From contig CAVUEP010000041.1 in assembly GCA_963740395.1 (NCBI GenBank), positions 26,254 through 90,253 on the forward strand: a stretch of 64,000 bases of DNA, in the 5' to 3' direction. The notes under the pieces are model-generated. The model was not told the DNA's origin, made no database searches, and was given only the letters and a program-made list of their open reading frames with translations. Below are positions 53,096-61,074 of this stretch, one piece after another. A program made the translations under genes and the position numbers. This DNA is from CADEEN01 sp963740395. GTDB taxonomy: Bacteria > Pseudomonadota > Gammaproteobacteria > Burkholderiales > Burkholderiaceae_C. How positions within the stretch are numbered: position 1 is the stretch's first letter; every line of letters starts with the position of its first letter.

Positions 53096-53692
53096 GTGCC
53101 GGCGCCTTGGCGCGCGGTCGTGGCGGGCTTGTTTGTCGTTGCGTCAACCCAGGCTTCGGCCTGGGTTTTGACTTTAACGGCCGGTCCCAAGCAGCTCTAC
53201 CTGATGGTCGGCGTCGGCGCAGTCGCAGCCAACAACACCACCGTGAACACGGTCTCGGTGGCGGTGCCGGCAGCCAACGTAGGCAGCGGAGCGCCACAGG
53301 CCATGACCAGCGACAGCACGCAGTCGCGCAGCCCGTACGACAATTACGCCGTCTGCAACCCGCCGGCTCAGGTCTATGTCGGGGGTTCGTACCGGCAGCC
53401 GAGCTCATCCGCAGGGGCCGGATCGGCCACCTTGCAGGTCACAACGCCGGCAAACCTGACCAGCGGGCCAAACTCGATTCCGTTCTCGCAAATCAGCTGG
53501 ACCAGCACGGCCAACGGTAACGCCGCGGCCGACATCCCGGCGGGCACGTTCAACGGCGGCACGATGCTGCTGCGAAACATCGCGCGCAACACCTTCGTCG
53601 AGAACTGCTTTACCTACGCCTACGCCAACACTGCCCTCGTGCCCGCAGGCACCTTCACCGGCCGCGCCGTGTTCACACTCTCGGTGCCCTGA
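53096..53692 (+). CDS. putative fibre subunit (spore-coat-U-like), B
   Basis: About 198 residues from a GTG at 53096, 16 bases past subunit A. The signal peptide is VVAGLFVVASTQASA. The mature sequence aligns with subunit A at PKQLYLMVGVGAVAANNT, IPFSQISW and at the end YANTALVPAGTFTGRAVFTL. It has two cysteines (in AVCNPPAQV and ENCFTYAY) that could form a disulfide and that subunit A lacks. It is likely a second subunit or tip protein. The start is inferred from the signal peptide. No ATG is available. It is the last gene before convergent trpE. Confidence 0.6.
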   Translation: MPAPWRAVVAGLFVVASTQASAWVLTLTAGPKQLYLMVGVGAVAANNTTVNTVSVAVPAANVGSGAPQAMTSDSTQSRSPYDNYAVCNPPAQVYVGGSYRQPSSSAGAGSATLQVTTPANLTSGPNSIPFSQISWTSTANGNAAADIPAGTFNGGTMLLRNIARNTFVENCFTYAYANTALVPAGTFTGRAVFTLSVP

Positions 53693-53719
53693 GCGGCACC
53701 GCCGCTGCCTGCGGGCCTC

Positions 53720-55207
<1,488 letters not shown>

Positions 55208-55208
55208 G

Positions 55209-55916
55209 TCAAGATCCTACTTGCGCCCCGACACCGCGCGCCTGCAGGCCGGCATTGAACGAGTCCAGGTCGATCGCGTCGATACGCTCGACGATCGCGT
55301 CGGCGCCGACACCTTGGACCGGCTCGCCATGGTTGTAGCCGTAGCTCACCAGCACCACCGGACAGCCCGCCGCCCGCGCGGCCACCGCGTCGTTGGCCGA
55401 GTCGCCGACCATGAGTGTGCGCGCCGGCGTGCTGCCCAGCGCCGCCGCCGCGCGCTGCAGCGGCAGGGGGTCGGGCTTCTTGCGCTCGAAACTGTCGCCG
55501 CCGAAGATCTCGGCAAAGTAGCCGGCCAGGCCCTTGCGTTCGAGCAGCGTGACGGCGAACTCGCGCGGCTTGTTGGTCACGCAGGCCAACGCCAGTCCGG
55601 CTGCGCGCAGCCGCTCGAGCCCGGCCTGCGCGCCGGGGTAGACCGGCGCATGCCGGCCGTTGACGTCGCGGTAGTGGCGCTGGTAGTGCGCCCAGGCCGA
55701 CTCGTACCGCGCAGCGTCACCGCCGACACGCGCCAGCGTCGTGCGCAGCAGATGTTCCGAGCCCTTGCCGACCGTGTTGGCAATGAAGGCGCGGTCGACC
55801 GGTGGCAACGCGAGGTCGGCCAGCGTGAGGTTGAGCGCGACCTCGAAGTCGCCGACGGTGTCGACCAGCGTGCCGTCCAGGTCGACGATCGCGGCCTCGA
55901 TGCGGCGCGGCATCAC
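55209..55916 (-). CDS. gph: phosphoglycolate phosphatase (HAD family)
   Basis: A 235-residue HAD phosphatase. Motif I is DLDGTLVDT (nucleophile Asp near residue 12), motif II is in CVTNKP, motif III Lys is in FERKKPDP and motif IV is MVGDSANDAVAARAAG. It removes phosphoglycolate arising from DNA repair or oxygenase reactions. It starts within the rpe stop (ATGA at 55913-55916) and ends one base before trpE. The rpe-gph-trpE order is common in Burkholderiales. Confidence 0.96.
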   Translation of the reverse strand: MMPRRIEAAIVDLDGTLVDTVGDFEVALNLTLADLALPPVDRAFIANTVGKGSEHLLRTTLARVGGDAARYESAWAHYQRHYRDVNGRHAPVYPGAQAGLERLRAAGLALACVTNKPREFAVTLLERKGLAGYFAEIFGGDSFERKKPDPLPLQRAAAALGSTPARTLMVGDSANDAVAARAAGCPVVLVSYGYNHGEPVQGVGADAIVERIDAIDLDSFNAGLQARGVGAQVGS

Positions 55917-56575
55917 CGGCGTAGCTCGGCGCGCATCGCGTCGATCACGGCCTTGTAGTCAGGCTTGCCGAAGATCGCGCTGCCGGCGACAAAGGTGTCG
56001 GCGCCGGCGTCGGCCACGCGGCGGATGTTGTCGACCTTGATGCCACCGTCGACCTCGAGGCGGATGTCGCGCCCGCTGGCGTCGATCACCTTGCGCAGGC
56101 GCTCGGTCTTGCGCAGTGCAGCGTCAATGAAGCTCTGGCCGCCAAAGCCCGGATTCACGCTCATCACGAGCACCAGGTCGACCTTGTCGATCACCCACTC
56201 GAGCACGTCGATCGGCGCGGCCGGGTTGAACACCAGGCCGGCCTGCTTGCCCTCGGCCTTGATCAGCTGCAGCGTGCGGTCGACATGCGCGCTGGCGTCG
56301 GGGTGAAAGCTCACCAGATCGGCGCCGGCGCGGCAGAAGGCCTGCGCCAGCGCATCGACCGGCTGCACCATCAAGTGCACGTCGATCGGCACCGTGGCGT
56401 GCTTGCGCAGCGCCTCGCAGACCATCGGGCCGAAGCTGAGGTTGGGCACGTAGTGGTTGTCCATCACGTCGAAGTGGATCCAGTCGGCGCCGGCGGCGAC
56501 GACGGCCTTGACCTCGTCGCCCAGGCGGGCGAAATCGGCAGACAGGATGGAAGGGGCGATGCGGTAGGTGCTCAT
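55913..56575 (-). CDS. rpe: ribulose-phosphate 3-epimerase
   Basis: A 220-residue TIM-barrel epimerase interconverting ribulose 5-phosphate and xylulose 5-phosphate. Family motifs are APSILSADFARLGDEVKAVV, WIHFDVMDNHYVPNLSFGP (metal-binding Asp and His), VMSVNPGFGGQSFI and LEVDGGIKVDN. The length is normal. It is the first gene of the rpe-gph-trpE unit. Its start is 41 bases from the divergent apaG start. Confidence 0.98.
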   Translation of the reverse strand: MSTYRIAPSILSADFARLGDEVKAVVAAGADWIHFDVMDNHYVPNLSFGPMVCEALRKHATVPIDVHLMVQPVDALAQAFCRAGADLVSFHPDASAHVDRTLQLIKAEGKQAGLVFNPAAPIDVLEWVIDKVDLVLVMSVNPGFGGQSFIDAALRKTERLRKVIDASGRDIRLEVDGGIKVDNIRRVADAGADTFVAGSAIFGKPDYKAVIDAMRAELRR

Positions 56576-56616
56576 GCCGGGCGAGGGTCAAAGGCGTGGA
56601 TTCTAGAATCGCCGTC

Positions 56617-56991
56617 ATGGCCCATCCCCAGTTCACCTGCACCGTCGCGGTTGCCTACCTGCCCGAGCAGTCGCAGCCGCAGGCCGGCGTGCACGCCTTT
56701 GCCTACACCGTGACCATCGTCAACAGCGGCGACATCACGGCGCAGTTGGTGGCGCGGCAGTGGATCGTCGCCGACGCCAATGGCCACAAAGAGGAAGTGC
56801 GCGGTCTGGCCGTGGTCGGCCACCAGCCGCTGCTCAAACCCGGCGAAAAGTTCGAGTACACCAGCTGGACCCGCATCGCCACGCCACAGGGCACCATGCG
56901 GGGCATCTTCTTCTGCATGACCGAAGAGGCCCATCCGTTCGACGTGCCGGTGCCTGAGTTCGTGTTGACCCGGCCCGAGCAACTGCATTGA
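56617..56991 (+). CDS. apaG: ApaG domain protein
   Basis: A 124-residue ApaG protein with a fibronectin-III-like beta fold. Typical segments are PQAGVHAFAYTVTIVNSGDI, LVARQWIVADANGHKEEVRG, GVVGHQP-like VVGHQPLLKPGEKFEYTSWT and a GTMRGIFFCMTE end. ApaG was named for a link to Co2+ resistance, and the biochemical role is not settled. The ATG at 56617 is preferred over a GTG at 56596 because MAHPQFTCTVAVAYLP fits the family start. Confidence 0.95.
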   Translation: MAHPQFTCTVAVAYLPEQSQPQAGVHAFAYTVTIVNSGDITAQLVARQWIVADANGHKEEVRGLAVVGHQPLLKPGEKFEYTSWTRIATPQGTMRGIFFCMTEEAHPFDVPVPEFVLTRPEQLH

Positions 56992-57000
56992 CGCGTGCGC

Positions 57001-57129
57001 TCAGCGCCCGCCGGCCTCGTCATCGTCGTCATGCCGCTCCCCGCGGCGGCGACCCGAAAACATGGTCCACCAGACGATGAACAACAGGATCAGTAGCGCA
57101 CCCAGCGCTTCGAGCAAGAGCAGCCACAT
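57001..57129 (-). CDS. 42-residue single-span membrane protein
   Basis: A short open frame on the minus strand reading MWLLLLEALGALLILLFIVW at its start, a clear transmembrane helix. It continues WTMFSG, then a basic cluster RRRGER, then an acidic tail DDDDEAGGR. This signal-anchor-plus-charged-tail form suggests a real small protein. Its ATG (57127-57129) overlaps the mltA ATG on the other strand (CATG). It stops 9 bases past convergent apaG. The function is unknown. Confidence 0.6.
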   Translation of the reverse strand: MWLLLLEALGALLILLFIVWWTMFSGRRRGERHDDDDEAGGR

Positions 57130-58294
57130 GACCCGAGCTTACTGGCTGTCGCTGCTGATGCTGGCCGCTTGCAGCGCGCCGCCGCTGCAGGCGCCTGCGC
57201 CTGGACCCGCGCCGGTCGAACAACGCAGCGCCCCGACCGCGACCACTGCAACGCCCGCCGAGCCCCCCGCGTCGCTGCACCCGGGTTCGCGCTGGCAACC
57301 CGCGGCCTGGAGCGAACTGCCTGGCTGGCAAAGCGACCGCACGCGCGACGCCTGGCTGGCATTGCAACGCAGCTGCGAACGCCTCTCGCCTGCGCTGCAG
57401 CGCGACGCCCCTGCGTGGCTGGGCCTGTGCCAGGAAGCCCTGCGCCACCAGCCGGCCGACGACGCAGCCGCCCGCGCCTGGCTGATGCAGCGCTTTCTGC
57501 CCTACCGCGTGCTGCCGCTCGACGCTGCCGCCTCGGGCGAGGGCCTCGCCACGGGCTACTTCGAGCCCCTCATCGATGCCAGCCGCACGCCGCGCGGCGC
57601 AATGCGGGTGGCGCTGTACGCGCCGCCAGCCAATCTGGCAACGCGCAAGCCCTGGTACACGCGGGCCCAGATCGAATCGCTGCCCGCCGCGCGGGCCGCT
57701 CTGCGCGACCGCGAGATCGCCTATGTCGCCGACCCGCTGGACGCGCTGATGCTGCAAGTGCAGGGTAGCGGCCGGCTGCGCCTGATCGGTGCCGACGGTC
57801 GCGTGCAGATGGTTCGGCTGGCCTACGCCGGCCACAACGACCAGCCCTACCTTTCGATCGGCCGCTGGTTGATCGACCAGGGTGAGCTGCGGCCCGGCGA
57901 AGCCGCCTGGCCGGCAATCCGCGACTGGGCGCGCCGCAACCCGCGGCGGGTGGCGGAGCTTGTGAATGCCAATCCGCGGGTGGTGTTCTTCCACGAGGAA
58001 GCCCTGCCCGACGCCAACCTCGGCCCGCGCGGCGCCCAGGGCGTGGCCCTGGTGCCCGAGCGCTCGATCGCGGTGGACCCACGCAGCGTGCCCTACGGCG
58101 CACCGGTCTGGCTCGACACCACCGAGCCATTGAGCGCTACGCCGCTGCGCCAGCTGACCCTGGCACAGGACACCGGTTCGGCGATCGTCGGCGCCGTGCG
58201 CGCCGACTACTTCTGGGGCTGGGGCGACCGGGCCGAGCAGCAGGCCGGGCGCATGAAGCAGCCGTTGAAGATGTGGGTGCTGTGGCCCAAATGA
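57128..58294 (+). CDS. mltA: membrane-bound lytic murein transglycosylase A
   Basis: A 388-residue lipoprotein that cleaves peptidoglycan to 1,6-anhydromuropeptides at the outer membrane. The signal ends in the lipobox LMLAAC (Cys15). The MltA domain has QRFLPYRVLPLD, ATGYFEPLIDASRTPRG and VQGSGRLRL. The C-terminal 3D domain includes the catalytic Asp in LAQDTGSAIVGAVRADYFWG. The start at 57128 is set by the lipobox. The earlier ATG at 57062 would place the lipobox too deep. It uses a start that overlaps the small membrane protein on the other strand. Confidence 0.96.
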   Translation: MTRAYWLSLLMLAACSAPPLQAPAPGPAPVEQRSAPTATTATPAEPPASLHPGSRWQPAAWSELPGWQSDRTRDAWLALQRSCERLSPALQRDAPAWLGLCQEALRHQPADDAAARAWLMQRFLPYRVLPLDAAASGEGLATGYFEPLIDASRTPRGAMRVALYAPPANLATRKPWYTRAQIESLPAARAALRDREIAYVADPLDALMLQVQGSGRLRLIGADGRVQMVRLAYAGHNDQPYLSIGRWLIDQGELRPGEAAWPAIRDWARRNPRRVAELVNANPRVVFFHEEALPDANLGPRGAQGVALVPERSIAVDPRSVPYGAPVWLDTTEPLSATPLRQLTLAQDTGSAIVGAVRADYFWGWGDRAEQQAGRMKQPLKMWVLWPK

Positions 58295-58321
58295 TCGCAG
58301 CACGCGCGATGCGTGCGGCAG

Positions 58322-59200
58322 TCAACGCACCAGGCGCGGCCAGAGCAGGTTCAATGCCAAGCCGCCGATGACGAGCGCGGCAGCGCCGAGCTTCCACGCC
58401 GGCAGCGGCTCGCCAAGGAACAAGGCCGACGCGGCGATGCCGAACACCGGTACCAGCAACGCCATCGGCGCGACCGTCGCGGCGGGGTGGCGCGCGAGCA
58501 ACCAGGCCCAGGCGGCGTAGCCGAACAGCACATTGGCCAGCGACTGCCAGAGCACGGCAGCCCAGACGCTCGCGTTGGCGGCCGCCAGCCCCTGCGCGAT
58601 GGCCTGCGGGCCCTCAAGCCAGAACGACAGCAGGGCCAGCGGCGGCACCGCAAACAGGCTCGACCAGACCATGAAGCCGAGCATGTTGACGCGGCCCGCG
58701 CGGCGGCCCACCAGGTTGCCCGCAGCCCAGGCCAACGCCGCCAGCAGCACCAGCGCCAGCCCTAGCGGCGTGGTGGCGGCGTCCAGGTGGGCGGCGATCA
58801 CGGCCAGCCCCACCGCGGCCAGCGCCAGTGCGACGCCCTGGTGCCATTGCAGGCGCTCGCCGGCCAACAGCATCGCCAGTCCGATCGTGAAGAAGACCTG
58901 AACCTGGATCACGAGCGACGCCAGGCCCGGCGTGATGTCGGCGCGCATCGCGACGAACAGCAGGCCGAACTGTCCGGCTCCGATCAGCACGCCGTAAGTG
59001 GCCAGCGTGCGCCAAGGCACTTCGGGGCGCTTCGCGAACAGCGCGGCCGGCGCAAACGCGAGCGCAAAGCGCAGCGTCGCCAGCAGCAACGGCGGTAACG
59101 TGCCCAGCGCTGCTTTGATGACGACGAAATTGGTACCCCACACCGCCACCACGGCGAGCGCGAGCAGCAGGTGTCGCGCGGGCAGGTGGGTGTCGCTCAC
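58322..59200 (-). CDS. EamA family (DMT) transporter
   Basis: A 292-residue inner-membrane transporter with ten hydrophobic segments in two EamA repeats (about 8-140 and 150-290). AVWGTNFVVIKAAL near the N-terminus and GERLQWHQGVALALAAVGLA at the end of repeat 1 are the usual repeat boundaries. Relatives include the cysteine/O-acetylserine exporter EamA and other metabolite exporters. The substrate is not deducible. Its start overlaps the stop of the upstream GGDEF gene (ATGA at 59197-59200). Confidence 0.93.
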   Translation of the reverse strand: MSDTHLPARHLLLALAVVAVWGTNFVVIKAALGTLPPLLLATLRFALAFAPAALFAKRPEVPWRTLATYGVLIGAGQFGLLFVAMRADITPGLASLVIQVQVFFTIGLAMLLAGERLQWHQGVALALAAVGLAVIAAHLDAATTPLGLALVLLAALAWAAGNLVGRRAGRVNMLGFMVWSSLFAVPPLALLSFWLEGPQAIAQGLAAANASVWAAVLWQSLANVLFGYAAWAWLLARHPAATVAPMALLVPVFGIAASALFLGEPLPAWKLGAAALVIGGLALNLLWPRLVR

Positions 59201-60342
59201 GACGCAACTGACTCGCCGCCGGCAACAACCGTGCGGTTGCGGCCCTCGGACTTGGCCGCGTACATCGCCTGGTCGGCGCGCGCCAGCGTCTGGCTGATTG
59301 CCTCGCCAGCGATGTGCTCGGCCAGGCCCACGGAAACCGTGACGCGCAGCGTCGGGTCGCTCTCGAGCAGGGTCGCCGCTGAGACGCGCTCGCGCAGGCG
59401 CTCGACCCCGCCGCGTGCCGGTGGCACGCGCGAGTCCGACAGCAGCAGCACGAACTCCTCGCCACCCCAGCGCGACACCACATCGCCGACCCGGACCGCA
59501 CCGATCGCTTCCTGGGCAATGCGGCGCAATACGGTGTCGCCCGCCGCGTGACCATGGCGGTCGTTGATCGACTTGAAATGGTCGATGTCGATCATCGCCA
59601 GGCAGAAGAACCGGCCCGAGCGCGCGCAGCGCTGGCGCTCCTGCTCGAGCAGCTCAACCATGTGGCGGCGGTTGACCAGGCCGGTCAGTTCGTCGCGCGT
59701 GGCGAGTTCCTGAATGCGCTCCAAGGCGACGGCCAGGTCGTCACGCTGACTGCGATTGCGGTCGCGCATGCGCGAAAGCCGCGTCGCCAACACCGCAAAC
59801 GCCGGCAGCATGGTGGCCAGCATCAGGAAGTGGACCCACTCGACTGCCGGCGCGTAGACCTGCGGTCGCTGCCACGCCATCAATGCCATTACGACGCCGA
59901 ACAGGGTCAACGCGTAAAGTCCGACCAACTTCACCGCGCGCGGTCGCAGTTGGAACATGCCAAACATCATGATGACCAACAGCACTGGGAACACCGCACC
60001 GCGCATCGGCCCGGCCATGGCATACGCGGCAGCGCCACTGGCGACGGCGTAGACCACCTGCGGCAGGGTCATCGACGGGTCCGCGAGGCGGCGTGACCAG
60101 CCGCTGCGGATGGCAATGAATGACGCCAACAGCCCGCCCAGCGACAAGATCGCCCACAGCAGCACCGGTCCCAACGGCGTCTCGACACGTCGCGCAACGG
60201 CGATCAGGATCAGTGCCGAGAACGCCATCAGCAGCGTCGCCAGACCCGCCTGCGCGACGCGCAGGCGCTGCGTCGGTTCGGTGCCCAGGACGGCGTCGGT
60301 CAAGCGCTTTCGCAGTGAGGGTGGACGGGCTGGTTCGCTCAT
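59197..60342 (-). CDS. membrane-bound diguanylate cyclase (GGDEF)
   Basis: A 381-residue protein. About six transmembrane helices (residues 28-185) are followed by a short coiled segment (RNRSQRDDLAVALERIQELA) and a GGDEF domain. The active site is GGEEF in RWGGEEFVLLL. The inhibitory I-site RxxD (RVGD) lies exactly five residues before it. Metal-binding DIDHFKSINDRHGHAAGD is intact. It should make cyclic di-GMP and be inhibited by it. The sensor part has no recognised domain. It is translationally coupled to the EamA gene. Confidence 0.95.
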   Translation of the reverse strand: MSEPARPPSLRKRLTDAVLGTEPTQRLRVAQAGLATLLMAFSALILIAVARRVETPLGPVLLWAILSLGGLLASFIAIRSGWSRRLADPSMTLPQVVYAVASGAAAYAMAGPMRGAVFPVLLVIMMFGMFQLRPRAVKLVGLYALTLFGVVMALMAWQRPQVYAPAVEWVHFLMLATMLPAFAVLATRLSRMRDRNRSQRDDLAVALERIQELATRDELTGLVNRRHMVELLEQERQRCARSGRFFCLAMIDIDHFKSINDRHGHAAGDTVLRRIAQEAIGAVRVGDVVSRWGGEEFVLLLSDSRVPPARGGVERLRERVSAATLLESDPTLRVTVSVGLAEHIAGEAISQTLARADQAMYAAKSEGRNRTVVAGGESVAS

Positions 60343-60360
60343 CGTGGCGCCCAGTGTCGC

Positions 60361-60945
60361 TCAGCTACGCGGCCGTCCCGGCGCAACGCCTGCGGCGCCC
60401 TGCAGGTGCGTCAGCGGCAGCGCGGCACCGGACTTGACCTCGCCGAGCGAGAAGCTGGTGTGGATGTCCTTGATGTTGGGCAGGTTCAGCAAGGTTCCGG
60501 TGGCAAAGCGCGAGAAGGCGTCGAGGTCGGTGGCCATGACCTGCAATTCGAAGGTGCCCGCGCCGCTGATGTAGTGGCAGGCCGTGACCTCGGGCAGGCT
60601 GCGGATCGCGTCCTCGAGCGACTTGATGGCGCTGCCGCTGCTGCGCTCGGTATCCACGCGGACGAAGGCGAAGACGCCCAAGCCGATGCGCCGGCGATCG
60701 AGCTCGGCCCGGTAGCCGGTAATGAAGCGTTGCTGCTCGAGCCACTTGACGCGGCGCCAGGTGGGCGCCGCCGACAGCCCGATGCGGCTGGCCAGTTCGG
60801 CATTGGACAGCCTTGCGTCGGCCTGCAACTCGGCAAGGATCGCAATGTCGTAGCGGTCCAGGCCGGGGGCGTGACCCGGGTCGGCATCGCTGGCACCCTG
60901 CGCTGGGCCCCGGGGCTTCCCTTGTTTGGCGGTTCTGGACGTCAT
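60361..60945 (-). CDS. Lrp/AsnC family transcriptional regulator
   Basis: A 194-residue regulator with an AsnC-type helix-turn-helix (LDRYDIAILAELQADARLSN, then AELASRIGLS) and a C-terminal RAM ligand domain (VTACHYISGAGTFELQVMAT). A basic, Gly/Pro-rich N-terminal lead of about 30 residues precedes the domain. The start at 60945 (MTSRTAKQGKPRG) is favoured. An in-frame start at 61005 is possible. It is divergent from the indolepyruvate oxidoreductase gene across 129 bases, so control of that gene in response to an aromatic or branched amino acid is likely. Confidence 0.93.
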   Translation of the reverse strand: MTSRTAKQGKPRGPAQGASDADPGHAPGLDRYDIAILAELQADARLSNAELASRIGLSAAPTWRRVKWLEQQRFITGYRAELDRRRIGLGVFAFVRVDTERSSGSAIKSLEDAIRSLPEVTACHYISGAGTFELQVMATDLDAFSRFATGTLLNLPNIKDIHTSFSLGEVKSGAALPLTHLQGAAGVAPGRPRS

Positions 60946-61074
60946 CGTTTCGTCATTTCGGCAATGGACGAAAGAGTATTGCTCAGGGACGCCGATAGCA
61001 AGCAAACAAGGAAAACACTTGCCCAGCCAAGGCTCCTACACTGGCCGCTGCCCTTTTTGCCATGGAGACAGCGC

